From Stictocephala bisonia (taxonomy: Eukaryota > Arthropoda > Insecta > Hemiptera > Membracidae): a DNA stretch of 64,000 nt. The translations under genes were made by a program, and so were the position numbers. The notes under the pieces were generated by a model that did not search any database, was not told the origin of the DNA, and saw only the letters and a program-made list of their open reading frames with translations. Shown here piece after piece: positions 38,641 through 51,339 of the stretch. The stretch lies in the NCBI GenBank assembly GCA_035578905.1, contig JAQJVL010000670.1, positions 127,001 to 191,000 of the forward strand, read 5' to 3'. Every line of letters begins with the position of its first letter. The stretch's first letter is position 1.

Positions 38641-39799
38641 CTACTTGTGAGACCTATATAGCCTAATTTAATCGTACCAAAGAACCGGGGGAAATATGCA
38701 CATCTTAAAAATAACTGTGTCAGTATTATTCGAACTACGCCTAAAACACACGCACACGCAAGGCCACCTTTACATAGACAGACCAACGTTGGAACAGGCA
38801 GACAATATAGACATTGGTACTTTTATTTTTAAGTTTAATTTATTTGTATTTTTTAATAAATATTATTTTCACTTCCAATTTCGTTCAGTTCTATAATATA
38901 CTATAAAAGTGTACCCCATTTTGATATGTAAAATGATTTGTATATCAGACTTAATTCATTTCTCACAACGATTCAGGTCATATTTTAAACGCTGAGCTGA
39001 ATGTGGGTTATCATTTTTATGTTAATTCCTTTTTAAAACAAATTCAGTACAAACTACAAACGTTATACTGTATCAAATTCGGTTGGAATTTAGGTTAACT
39101 AAGAAGAAGGTAAATCTATGTATTCTTAAATGTTCCTTTACAACTCAACTAGTTTCATTATTTTATATTTAATAAATTAACTAAGAGTAAACATTGTAAA
39201 ATGAAATGGAATGCAATATGTGATCATAATTGACAGAAAGTTTAGCCAGCAAAACGAGAAATAAGTCATGACCAGTGGCTATAAGCAGTGGATGGTGGTT
39301 TTGGTTTGGTTATAAAGAGATTCAGTGATGTAATCAGTATGTTTTTAGGGTGGTCTTTAAACATAGAGGAGTCTAAATAAGTTACGAAGATAGTAAGTTG
39401 AAGCAAATAGTAGTAGCAAAGTAGTATCATGGCCACTTGGTTCGCACGAATAAGCCATTAGTGGGCTAAAACATGCTTTTCTATTTCAACTGTACGGTTC
39501 ATGCTTATTATTAAAATGAGGTATAATGAGTGCTATTTATTTACTAAAGGTCCAATCTAGTGGACTATAAGTTCCTTTTTTGAATTTTTTTATTTAAAAT
39601 AATCGATAATGATATTTAAAGTTTGGCTTACTTCACTGGCCAATTACTAAAAAAATCATATAATTAAAAAAAAAATAAGGTTATGGTCCACTAGTGCAGT
39701 TATTCCCCTATCAAATGACACTCCAAGTGTAGCGATGCGATCGTTAATAAGAAACGAATCATTTAAATAGAAACACATGTTTTGGGGTGTTATTCGTGG
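38641..39799. other. AT-rich stretch, nothing recognised
   Basis: No coding or terminal-repeat signal is visible. Confidence 0.55.
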
Positions 39800-40300
39800 A
39801 GGGAAACGGTCATCTTTTGCCAGGCACTCGAGCTAGGCAAAAAAGAAGTAGTGGTGGAAGCAAGGGCGGAGACACTGTGAGCTTGGGAAAACAGGTGGGA
39901 TTAGAGTACTAATGGTCGGTGGACTCATCGCCTCATCGGAAACCTCGATACCTAGATTGGCCGAAGCCATGGCGAGGTTTATTTCTACCTATGTCAGCTA
40001 CTTATGGGTCAGGGATACTTCAGGAAGTATCTGCAACGAATGGGGATGTTCAGGTCACCTCAGTGTAAGCACTGAACGTAGAACGAGGATGATGTTCATT
40101 ACTCGTTCTTCGTGTTTGAGTGCTCCAATGTGGAGATAAGAGCACTTGTATTCATGGTAGATCCTGTTAAGGCATAGTGGAGGGAATACTGCAGAGCGAA
40201 AAAGCACGAAGAACTGTTACTGCCTACGTCGACAATTATTGTAGTCCGTGCCAAAAGTGAGGAAGTATGTCTGACTGATCCCTAGGTGTCCAATATAAAG
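39800..40300 (+). pseudogene. R1-like LINE ORF2 C-terminal fragment
   Basis: One frame from about 39857 reads AWENRWD, stop, STNGRWTHRLI, then GRSHGEVYFYLCQLL, GQGYFRKYLQRMG and SPQCKH. This is the usual C-terminus of R1-like and related LINEs, ending in the CCHC-type knuckle. The second cysteine codon has become TGA, and the histidine-cysteine half reads HYSFFVFEC. Other stops include a TAG where TGG is expected (T-stop-IGR). It probably belongs with the RT fragment at 36430 on the same strand. Confidence 0.7.
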
Positions 40301-41655
40301 TACAAAAGTGAACTCTTAAGAGCGCAAGACACGTGGACAGGCGAGTCATTCGAAATAGTTTCGGGTTGGATCACCACGGCCCGTAGGGATTTTATTCGGA
40401 TATCCCTTAATTAAGTAAGATAATTCTTAGGGCTGATTCCCACACCCAGTGCGTAAAGAAATTTCTTATACGAAAAAACGAATTATTAGAAAATTAGAAG
40501 TTACTGTTAAAAATGTATTAGTTTCATAACAAATAAGTAATTAAGATAAGTAATTTTAATGAAAGAGGGTATTTTGTCAAATTGTACATTACACTACAAA
40601 TAAGTTCTACTATTACAGCCATTAATAATAAAATTAAGTTACAAACTGCAATCAAAGTTGATTCTTAGTAGTAATTTCAACTCGAACTAAAACTTCCCTA
40701 ATGAAACCATTCAGTTCGGTTAAGTGTACTTCAGTAGTTGATGTAGATATTACTAATCCATATCTTATCTCTATTATCAAATAACACTTTTACTAAATTT
40801 TTCTGAGGTTAAATTCGTAAGTACAGGGTTTTTGATTGTTTTTTTGGTTTCGTTTTTCAACGCATTTTGGTATTTTTGTTGAATATTTAATTCCAAAACA
40901 CAACCTAAAAAGCTTTGAATCCAAACTAACGACACTTGTAATATAGTCCATAATGATGATTTAATTAATAACACCAAACGTGATACTTTTCATTTTGCAA
41001 GTTGTAATACACAGAAACATTTGTATTCTTAATCATAAAGTGATTTAGAATTGCATAAATATATAATATTAATTGAATAATAAATAAAAGATTATCTATA
41101 CTTTTCGAACCAATTTATATCCATAGTTTTTAAGTTAAATATTGCCTTCTAACAGTGTTAAAATAATAACAATTAATATTTTAAAGAACAATATACATCT
41201 TGTTTAGTGTACGTAGTTATTTATATTTTTACAGAATCATTTTGTGTTACTTACAGTACTATTGGCTTGCTTATTTTTGTACTTGTTGTTATTAATTAAA
41301 GTTATCATATCTAAAACTTTACTGTTGCATTGCATCTAACCCATCGCTATAAAAGTTTCTGATAGTAACTAATGTTTATAAAGATTACATCAATCACATA
41401 TTTTTAATAAACTTCATAAATGAATACGATAATACGTTCTTTACTATGTTTTTCAGTATAATATTTCCCATTTCATATTTTATAAGCATAATAGGTTTTA
41501 GTTATTTTAGCTTTGTAAAGTACAAAACTTAGAATAATGTGCGTGTACCCTTTTATTAACTTACATGAAATGAGTTCAATATGCATCAATGTTCTTAAAA
41601 TAGTGCGTAGGAAGGAATTACATCCACTGTTATAAAGGAAGCTTGATATATAAGT
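40301..41655. other. AT-rich stretch, nothing recognised
   Basis: No gene or clear repeat seen. Confidence 0.6.
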
Positions 41656-41659
41656 TTAC

Positions 41660-42110
41660 TAGCTGTACCCACGCGCATCGCCGACCATAATATTGAGTTT
41701 GATTATACCTAATAGAAATGTGCAGCAAGTTTTCATTTTACGCTGTATGTTTCCAATATTATTCCAATTATTTTATCTAATATACGATTCAGTACAGCTG
41801 TTATGAATAATGTACTACTGTACTCAACTATTTTCTATTTAAAAAAAATAACTTACCATAATTTTACTCAATTTATTGTTATTTAACAGCTGTTAATAAA
41901 ACTAATCAATCAAATGATATAGCTTCTAAAGAATACCGTGGGAATTGTGGAAGCCAGTGGGACAGATTTTTTGGAATCCTGATGTCGGTGAGGAAAATCC
42001 TTTCTTATTGAGCCTCTAGGGGCCAAGATAAACCTATGTACAAAATGTCAAGCCAATTGGACGGATAGTTTTGGAGAAATATTTATGAGTGGTAAATTGA
42101 TTTTATTCTT
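41660..42110. mobile_element. Dispersed arthropod-type repeat (unclassified)
   Basis: It starts ACTAGCTGTACCCACGCGC and ends near a segment reading AAATGTCAAGCCAATTGG and TAGTTTTGGAG. From memory, very similar openings (AGCTGTACCCGCG) and closings are common in interspersed repeats of arthropod genomes. The class (RTE-type 3' end or non-autonomous element) is not determined. Confidence 0.35.
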
Positions 42111-42229
42111 TTAGTTTAGAATATATATTTCTTGTAGTTTACAAACTTTGATGGTCGTTTACAAAATCTCGAAGTCTTTTAGAGGCCCTAAAGAACGACA
42201 ATTGAAGCTATTTACACAATCGTAATCCG

Positions 42230-42960
42230 GGTTGGACCATGTCTGGTTATTATGTACACTAAGTACAAATTGCCGACGTTTCGAGCACATTGCAGCACTC
42301 ATCTTCAGGGCGACACACTCTGCTACTCGATCCATAGAGTATATGAAATCAGACTCTGCTGCTAACTCTATTTATGTTGTCGGGGTCTCAAATTGTAACC
42401 ACGAGCATTCCTGTCCTCGATGTTTCTAGAAAGGCCCAGGTGGGTCTGGAATGTCCGGGGGGCAGGCTTAGGTAAGCAAAGGTCATTGTCTGTGTCCGGG
42501 TGACTTGAAGTTATGCCTTATGTTGTCTTTCCAACTGATTTAAAACTATTCTTACATTTAGGTAATTTGTTTATTATGGACAGCCAAGAATCATGAATTT
42601 TAATTCCATCATCAAGATTTATATTATTAGGATGTTTTTTAATTTCTATTGCCTCTCTGATTTTTCTTTTAAAATTATCTTGTATGGGGGCCAGAACGGT
42701 GGTTTCGTCAAATAAAATCAAATGTTTATTTTCAGTGCAGTGCTTTGCCACACCTGATATCTCTGTATCTAATTTCTTGGTGCAACGAATGTGTTCTTTA
42801 ATTCTTGTAATTTCATTTAACCTCTACAGTCCAATTATAGAAATGCTGTTTTTGTTATTTAAAACTATTGGCACTAAGAGGGGTGCCATCTTCAATTTAC
42901 TAAGAATTTTTCAAAATCCCTTCTTAGTGCATATCTACAACATAAGACCTTTGAATCTAC
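42230..42960 (-). pseudogene. Penelope-like retroelement remnant (GIY-YIG endonuclease end)
   Basis: The minus strand encodes TRIKEHIRCTKKLDTEISG, then VAKHCTENKHLILFDET and KRKIREAIEIKKHPNNINLD, ending at 42518. This is the C-terminal half of the GIY-YIG endonuclease that follows the RT in Penelope-like elements. Just upstream (about 42840), ISIIGL-stop-RLNEI stands where YIGQTGRSLKT is usual, so the catalytic N-terminal part is degraded. About 210 bp downstream of the stop lies a hammerhead-like motif, as expected in the terminal repeat of such elements. The RT itself is not found above 42960. Confidence 0.75.
42275..42308 (-). ncRNA. Hammerhead-ribozyme-like motif
   Basis: The minus strand reads CUGAAGA (42308-42302), one extra U, stem GAGUGC (42300-42295), loop UGCAAU, stem GUGCUC (42288-42283), GAAA (42282-42279), then CGUC. 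This matches the hammerhead core CUGANGA, stem II, GAAA, with a very short stem III ahead of GUC. The extra U and uncertain stem I make activity doubtful. Minimal hammerheads are known from Penelope-like elements, and the coding remnant next door fits. Confidence 0.45.
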
Positions 42961-43497
42961 ACAATTTCAGCCTAGTAGGCATAGTACTTTTTTAGTTTCA
43001 GCAATGAGTGAGTGAGTTAGTGGTATTGGCCTCTTATATGTATAGATACAAATAAATATGCTGCAGTTTATTATGAAGTTATTTAATTATGTGTTATCCG
43101 GGGGGTACGTAAGATACAATAATATATTAACTGTATAAACCTATTAACTTAATTTTCTCTTAAGGAACCCATGGTGATTTTTTTTGCATGTAATAACATG
43201 ATATTTAATTGGTTACTTATATAAGTAAGTAGCTGCATTTGATAGAAAATTACTCATATGAGTATTTAAACCACAGGGGATCAAAGTTCATTTCAGTTAT
43301 ATCACAGTTCTATAGCTTTTTGAACATACTCATATAATTAGTCTAATAATATATCTAAAATGTTTTACTGAGGTACTGAACTTGTTATCGAAAATTATCT
43401 ATTCATGATATTTTTATTACTTTTAGCTTTGATACAGATTTTAAATGTATAGAGAAACATGTTCAATTACTATATACTAAAACTGAAATAAAAGTTG
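42961..43497. other. AT-rich stretch, nothing recognised
   Basis: No coding or repeat signal. Confidence 0.55.
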
Positions 43498-43669
43498 TCA
43501 ACGTGGTGGCTCAGTGGCTAAGGTTTTTGACTGCGGAGGGGAAGGTCCAAGGGTTGAATCTCCACTGAGCCAACGGATAGTAAGTACGTCACTCGTTAAA
43601 TAAAGTTCACGCACAGGTCCGTGGGCCTATATGAACTGGCGAGTGACATTAAATAATAATAAAAAAAAA
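43498..43669 (+). repeat. tRNA-derived SINE, copy 2
   Basis: Same family as 28533-28680: box A-like CAGTGGCTAAGG, a box B-like GGGTTGAATCTC, then CACTGAGCCAACGG and a structured tail. The stem GTCACTCG (43588-43595) pairs with CGAGTGAC (43640-43647). The inner hairpin GGTCC-GT-GGGCC lies at 43616-43627. It ends in an A-rich run. Several stem positions differ from copy 1 but stay paired. Confidence 0.8.
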
Positions 43670-46559
43670 TATTAAGATAGAATGTGTTTTTTTTTTTTTT
43701 TTTTTAACGTGTGACATTTTATTAGGCCATTTGGTTGAATATGTATCCAACCTAAGTATGAATCATCCTAAATATCAAACGTTCAAAAAAGAACACTTGG
43801 ATGAATACGTTTCATAACATACTTAGCAATATTTATAAATAATTATTTAGAAATTAATGCTGCAAATATTTAAAAATAATATACAAAACGTAGTAATCTT
43901 TTAATAGTGTAATACGTAACAAGGGTGTTTTAAAGAAATCTTTATGTCTTCAAAAGAACTTTGTATATGCGACCAATCAAAGTTAGTTACATTATACATG
44001 TAGTGTAATGTAATATAAAAGGTACATTTCTATCAAGATAAATGCATATGATAGCTAAAATGGAAATTATTATTTTCGGTATGTTATTAGTTTTAATGTA
44101 ATTTGCACATTTAATGTTAATAATGTTTAATGTTAATATAACTCTACCTATGAGGCTGAAGATAGATTGTTAGTGGTTTCTTTGTTTTATTTTGTATGGT
44201 CAATTAAGAAAATTATGTATGTATACAACAAAATCATGTATACAAAATTATGTAAACCTTTTTCAATAAATAAAGATTTTTGAATTTAGAATTTTTTTTT
44301 AATTTAATAACGGCTTAAAGTGCATTATGTTGAATTCTCTTCAAGCTAAAAGTATGTGATGTATCTATCTAGCAAAATATTTATGTCCAATATCTTGGTA
44401 CATAGGCATATAGTATAAATACCATTCCTGGTATTTTGAAATTTATATTTACTTCCAAACAAAAACTATACATTATAAGTAAAATAAAAAATGTACTCCA
44501 TTTTCTTTCAGTGAAAAGGAAGAACAATCGACAAGAGTAATACTCTATTGAAAACTCCCAACAAAAAGCTTATTGTTTATCTACAGTCCACACCATTGCA
44601 TCTTGACGCCGTAAGAAAATCTTTTAACAGCCTTAAAATAAATTATTTTAAATATTCTTCATCCTCAGACTCCTTACGATACTTGGAAATAATAGTCATT
44701 ATTTAATTCATTGTTAAAAAACAAAACAATTAATGGGGTTCTTTTAACGTACTTATTAAATACGTTTTTCCTGAAAATAGGTTGTTAGTCAAGTTCAGGA
44801 AAAACAAAAAACACTAAAGGAGTAATAACTATCTTAATGGAAATATTAGGCATAGCATTTATAGGAAAAACAAAAATGAACACATTTTAAGAATACCAAT
44901 AATATGTTTCTAAAACCTGTAAGAGTTCAAATGCCACAAATCTTTATTGATAGATTACATAACAAATAAAGTATAGAATGTTTCAAAAGTATTTTATTTT
45001 GTCTATGACGTTTATATTAGTGTTCATTCTTGTTAAAATATTGAGATTTATAAAACGATGTAATCGATAAAAAACTATTTTCATTGAACTCAGGTTTAAA
45101 AGTACTCTAATTTCCCTATAGTCGTATGTCTTATCTTTGTATTAATTATATTTTTAGAATAGCTTTAAAACACCAAAAGTGTTTTAAACCCTTAGTATGT
45201 ATAGAGATTACTACAAATTTTAATGTTTGTAGAAACAAAGTTACATTCGAATGGAAACGTAATTATATAAAGTTTTGTAGTTATTTTGTTTGAACTTTAC
45301 AAGACATCCAAACTCTCACGATCAAGTGTTAAAAAAATAACTAAAGAACACTAATTTATGAAATACAAACGAAAACACTGCAAACATCATTTGAATGCTC
45401 TTAAATGTAAATCCTAAGCTATTAAAGGAATTACTTTTCGGAGAAGGACTTCCAGTTGAGATTATTTTTTTAACTTTAACGTTAAATTTCTTATTGAAGT
45501 ATTCCATTATAACAAGTAAACACAGTTATTTCAAAAGAGTTTTGATTAGAAAAATTTCAAAAACTTTTAAGTTATTGACAAGTTCATAGAATTGAAGAAC
45601 AATCGTGTTGTTTTTGGCCTGTTTCAGGAAATGAAATGATGCAATGCAAATGATCTTCATATGCAATTAACTTTTTTCAAACGGAAAGATCTTTTTGAGA
45701 TAGGTGGTAAAAGACATAAAACTGACCAATATTTAAACCTGTAACAGAATACTAAATTATTGTATTTGTAGTTTTATAGTTCTGACGAGGATAATATTTG
45801 TGTGGATCAGAGTACACTGCTTTTTGAGGGTTCCTACATTTTGGTATAGCTTAGTAGATCTATTATTGTGTGAATATTTTAAACATATATACGAATAATC
45901 GAATTACAGATAATATAATTGCAAACAGCTTTACAATATTAATTATCTCGATAGATCTGAAATCAGAAAAAGAAAATGTTTTGTTTCATTTAGTTACACG
46001 TTGATGCAGATATATTGTTTTATTATCCACGTTTGACTCCTGCACTTCCAGTTGTATACAACACGAATATTTAAAGGTTAGATAATATGAAAGATTTGAA
46101 AATAAGCCCTCAAAGCCTTCAAAATGTTATAACAGAACCTAAGATTGAATTGGAGATGGAGAAGCAGTATGGAAGAAGTAAAACGTTGTTATTATCAACA
46201 GCCCGTACAATGATAAACAAGACGTGAGTAAGAAGGTGTGTAATATATTGGCGCTGTTGGACATCCAAATAAAATAAGAGGAAATTACAACGCACCAACT
46301 TCCATCTACCAAGAAGCCTGTCCAATCATTGTGCAGTGTACTACTAGAGCTATGCGTGATGCTAATCTAGAAAATCTAGAAAATGTAGGCCTAAGGTGTC
46401 GTTGCTTAGCGAGAAGCACCTAGATTTACCAATTTTTTAATGACTATCTCACACCGTATTTATAATTCTATAGTAATAAAAGAAATATTAGATTCAAGGA
46501 AATTTTATTTTGGAAAAAGGTAAGAAAACTGGTGGCCTATTCTAGATATTTAAGATCCA
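43670..46559. other. AT-rich stretch, nothing recognised
   Basis: No gene seen. A T run occupies about 43688-43706. The last few hundred bases (46080-46559) may belong to the following LINE but show no clear motif. Confidence 0.5.
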
Positions 46560-48480
46560 AATGAAATATATAAGGAAAGAGTTGACAAATTTACTTCTAT
46601 GACTGTTCTAAAGTTAAATTAAATAACTATAATGAATATGCTCATGGATTAGTAATGAAATAAGCGGAAACAAAATATTTATGGAAACTAGCTAAGAGAG
46701 ACAAATATGATGCAGAATTAAGAAATAACTTTAAAAGGGCCAGAAATATAGTTACTAGTAGAATAAGAGCAGCCAAGAATTGTTATCACTTCAAATCTAC
46801 TTCAGAGAATTTGACAAATATACGGAAAAAAATTGGGATATGGTCGACCAAGTCATTAACAAAACAAATGAGGCCATCCATTATAGAATCAATGAAACGA
46901 AAGATTAAAATTGATTCGAATAAAGATATAAATAATCTGACAAATGATTTTAATTCTGATTTTGAGAAAATAGTAAAACGGATAAATAATGAAATGGTTG
47001 GTCAGCTGTTGATATACACGATGAAATGAATGAAGGTAGCTAACAACAATATAGGAAATCTATTGAGCATGAACTTAATTAATATTAATGAAGAACTACT
47101 TAATTTAGCTCATTTTACATTCCTCAGCAGATCCTGATAACATAAGACCAAAGATATTAAAAACAATATCCATCATTTAAAATTAATATCAAGTCATTTA
47201 ATTAAAACAATAATTGATAAAACTACTCATTTGAGGCGTATCTTCAAGCAGGGCACAAAACGAGACCTAAATTGCTATAGACCAATTGGATCAATATCTG
47301 TCATAACAAAGATACTAGAGCATTATGTTAACTCCCAGTTAAATTAAAACCTAAATAATTTTGACATAATTAGCAAAGAGCAATTTGGTTTCATGACAAA
47401 TAAATCAAAAATCCATTTACTAGAAAATTTACAGAGCAAATAAACAGAGTTTTAAATGAGAACAAGTTTGTCATAGCAGTAACAACAGATATTACAAATG
47501 CATTTGATATCATGAACAAAATTATGATATCATGATGAGAAAACTATCTGATATTGGATTATGTGGCAGACTGAAGAGTTTTTTTAGTAATTACTTACCT
47601 TAAGAAAGAAAGATTTGCACTTCTATTGGACCTGTTGTTGAGTGACTGTACCAATAAAAGTACTGGTTGGATACAAGGAAGTACTTTGTTCCCTACATTA
47701 TTTAACATTTACATTAATGATATAGCTTCTTAAAAACTTAATAGTAAAATATTGTAATATGCAGATGATAAAATATTGTTTTTAGTACATAAAAAAATTA
47801 ACACAGGGATTAGTCTCATGCAAAATGACCTTAATTTACTAACTAAATATTTGTTTAGTATTTCAGTTAAATTAAATGGTAGCCAAACAAAGACAATAAC
47901 TTTTAAAAGGATTAAGACGAATGAGATTTTGAATAAAAATATCGGATTAATATATCACAGTTATACATGTTGAGAGAGCAAAGTCAATGCAATTATAATA
48001 CTTTAGTTTCTGTTAATTTTATCAAATACTTGGGAGTTAATTTAAATGCATATATGAAGTTTAATACACACGCTAAATGGTTAGTAATCATTCTTAGAGT
48101 TACATTATTTAAATGCCAAAACATTAGTCAATGTTTTCCTATTAGCACTAGAAGATTGATTTGTTCTAGTTTAATTGAGAGTTTTCTATTATGGAATAAA
48201 TATTTACTATCTGGCTCCGGAATTTATACTATCCCATCTTAAGAGTATTCTTAAAAGAATTCTGAGAGTATTATTTAGTGAAATCCCACTTGAACTATTA
48301 GGAACTTTGATAACTAAGCTAGGTACACTGAACAATGCAGACATTATTTTAAACCTGAGCTAAGAATTATTCCTAATGTAGAATACAATCTGAGGTAATA
48401 GTATTGTACCATAGAATATTACTATATTAATTACTATAGAATACTTATTCTATAGTAATAAAACTAATATTTTATTTACA
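46560..48480 (+). pseudogene. Decayed LINE ORF2 (reverse transcriptase)
   Basis: Scattered frames give the pre-RT region (LWKLAKRDKYDAELRNNFKR near 46681), then LNCYRPIGSISVITKILEHY near 47270, QFGFMTNKS, WIQGSTLFPTLFNIYINDI near 47668, and YADDKILF (YADD at 47758-47769). Later pieces include SVKLNGSQTKTITF, VNFIKYLGVNLN and RILRVLFSEIPLELLGTLIT with TKLGTLN near 48320. Stops and frameshifts are frequent, and local composition has drifted to that of the AT-rich surroundings, so this is an older insertion than the 14-18-kb LINE. It is CR1/L2-like but not the same family. Confidence 0.75.
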
Positions 48481-48902
48481 ATTTAGTTTGTATCCTCAAA
48501 GACTATTTTGTTTAAATAAAATGTTCTTTTACAGTATCTATAGGATCTTCTATAACAATTTAAATTGATAAAATTCCTCAACCCTTACCTCTTCCACAAC
48601 ATTAACCAGTCCACAAGTTGACAGCCATTTGTCTTCCTATGTATGGTTGGTTTTGTTGTGGTTTTCTTAACAGTAGGTACATGGTATATAAAGATTCTCA
48701 CTACATTTTATATTAGTTTAAAGGAAATTAATAAATTTTAAATAAACTAACGAATTTGTAGCGTGTTAAACAACTAAATACTACTAAAACATTTATAAAT
48801 ACTAAAGTAGTAATAAAAATAATAATAGAAAATAACTAAATAAAAAGATTCTGCAGTGTGTATAATGTACAAGTAGCTTTGTAAAAATACCTTAAAACAC
48901 AG

Positions 48903-48951
<49 letters not shown>

Positions 48952-49987
48952 ATGGTTAACTTTATTTTTATGAAGCTTTACTTATACATGGAACTAATTT
49001 TCATGTATAATTATCTCATGTATAGGACTTTTTATTTTATTACTATTATTAGTGATATCTGTACATAATTTGCCATGACCAAAGATTTTTCAAAAATAAT
49101 ACCCTGTCTTCCTATCACTGGATGTAATATTTTAGTTAAATTTTTTTTCTCCAGTAGGTGATTGTTAAACTTAGGAGCCCTTGTTTCTTACTTATTGAGG
49201 GTTAAATTGATATTTTATTAGACAAAGATGGTTACCATTAATCTTTAGAAGCAATTTCATATCACAAATACCTTGAGACAAAACCTCTTACGTTTCAGCT
49301 GTTGGATGGACTCAAGAGAAAAGGGCTTTTCTCATAATATTTAAATCTTGAAAATATTTTCAGAAATTAGTAAATTTCTGAAAATAAACTTAAAATGGAT
49401 GAATTTACTAAACATTATTAATACTTAATAGGATTGTTAAGTTATAATAAATGTGTTTTTGCTAATGCAGTTTAAAAGACGTGTTTCTATAATTACTAAA
49501 AATGTAAGTTTCCAGCAGGATTATAAACATACATTTTATCATAATACTTTAGATTTTGACAGTTTGTAGTACCTAATAATTTAGTTACGTGCTTATAATA
49601 TAAGTTATGTGAGTATCCTAATAATATAAGTTACATTCCTGTGAAACGCCTAATAAGTGTAATGAGGTTAGGTATATCATTTCCTTATATACCTTATATA
49701 TACCTTATATATACTTTCTTACCTACCCCTCCTGCTTCTGCCTTTAAACTCACAAACTCCTTTCTCTCTTGATGCGTGATGGCATAGAGCACTTGTCCTG
49801 TTCTTTTTTTCTTACTTAGTCTACTAATAAGCGGCAGTAAAAAGCGGGTAACTTAGTTTGCGCTGTGATTTCAGCTGAAAAACCAAAACTATGCTGGCGT
49901 GTGCTTTGAAATGTGCCTATATTATCTTAAATAAGTATATTTTAAATAATCTCATAAAATGTTTGAAAGGAAATTGAAGTTATTTAC
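48481..49987. other. AT-rich stretch with a (TA)n tract
   Basis: A pure TA microsatellite spans about 48904-48949, and CCTTATATA repeats lie near 49682-49715. No gene seen. Confidence 0.65.
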
Positions 49988-50390
49988 TGTATGGGCGGAC
50001 GGGTGGGTCAGTACTTCTGTATGTGTATAGGAGGGTGGTTAGGTGGTTCAGTACCACTGTACGTGTATGGGCGGGCGGGTGGGTCAGTATCACCGCACGT
50101 GTAGAGGCGGGTGGGCGGGCCTGTACCACCGCATGTGTATGGGCGGGCGGGTGGGTCAGTACCACTGTACGTGTATGGGTGGGTGGGTGGGTCAGTACCA
50201 CTGTATGTGTATGGGCGGGCGGGTGGGTCAGTAGCACTGTACTTGTATAGGGCGGGCGGGTGGGTCAGTACCACTGTAAGTGTATGGGCGGGCGGGTGGG
50301 TCAATACCAATGTGTGTGTATGGGCGGGTGGGTTTGTCAGTAGAACTGTATGTGAATGGGGCGGGCGAGAGGGTCAGTACATGTAATGGG
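49988..50390 (+). repeat. 36-bp GC-rich minisatellite, about 11 units
   Basis: Unit register points (GTCAGTA or equivalent) fall at 50007, 50047, 50083, 50119, 50155, 50191, 50227, 50264, 50300, 50336 and 50373, giving a 36-37-bp period. The core is GGGCGGGTGGGTCAGTACCA followed by CTGTACGTGTAT. The 36-bp length keeps several frames open on both strands, producing THPPAHT-type and WAGGWV-type artefact frames. The G-runs lie on the plus strand. Related short arrays occur at 53160-53245, 54260-54325 and 61549-61690. Confidence 0.95.
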
Positions 50391-51044
50391 GCAAAGTTTC
50401 ATTGATTTTTTACGTAGACAGAGTATAATGAACTACGTTGCATCTTTGATTTATCTCCTGACTCGTACATTTGATTTAAATAAAGCAGGCCAACTTAATA
50501 AGTGGCCTATTTAGGTAAAAAATGTTCTATTGAAAGCTGAGAAAATTTGAGAAATATGTGAATTTAAAATAATTGCGAATAGACAACAAATTATTATAAC
50601 TACAGTAATTGTGTATGTTTATTTCAGATGATGATAAGAAAAAATAATGTCCACTATGAAATTATAATTTATTTTATTTTACAAAATAACGTATTATGAA
50701 TTATTAACATTGACAGTATAGATTGATTTAAACTGAAATTTAAGTATAATAGTTTTTGCCACTCTATATTTTAAACATAACTGAGCATTATTGGTTCATA
50801 CAGAATGATTTAATTCGTATTTTATTTATTTTACAAAGGAACTTTATAAAATGTTGCTAGCTTGATGGAATTTATTGCAAAGCATTATTTGAAATAATGT
50901 TATAAAACATTTTGAATTATTCTAAAACAAAGTTTTTAAACAACATTTGGTAAACTTGTTTACTATAGTTGATCTACTTATATATAATAAATGACTCGTT
51001 CTTAGGAATAAAATTCTATATTACACTAGTGTTTACGTAAGTAT
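50391..51044. other. AT-rich stretch, nothing recognised
   Basis: No coding or repeat signal. Confidence 0.6.
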
Positions 51045-51332
51045 TGTTGGCGTACTTCGTGGAGATTCGTTGTATCTAGCGACAACAGAATGAGCTAGTT
51101 ATGTACACTTTCTGACTATTCTAGACGGGCAGACGCCAGATAGACAGGAGTGGTAATCCACACATGGTGATTGTGTCGTGAGAGACAAGAGTCGAGTAAG
51201 GAGTAAACCGAAGGCAATTGTTAAGGACGTCAGACAGGGCCGAGTACGCGTGTGCGGGCAGTATTAGAATAAATTAGACTCACTCTCGTTAATTGAGTTA
51301 TACATTTGGGATGAGTTCAGTGTCCAAACAAA
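51045..51332. mobile_element. GC-richer 288-bp block with 7-bp flanking repeats
   Basis: The block starts TGTTGGCGTACTTCG and ends near GTCCAAACAA. It is flanked by TAAGTAT at 51038-51044 and 51333-51339. It contains an AATAAA near 51270. Its composition contrasts with the AT-rich surroundings. It could be a solo LTR or a non-autonomous element, but the right end lacks the usual CA exactly at the border and the flanking repeat is AT-rich. Confidence 0.3.
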
Positions 51333-51339
51333 TAAGTAT

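Noticed and set aside
50008..50386. Proline- or glycine-rich repetitive proteins
   Set aside because: They are frames through a 36-bp minisatellite, open in several frames at once.
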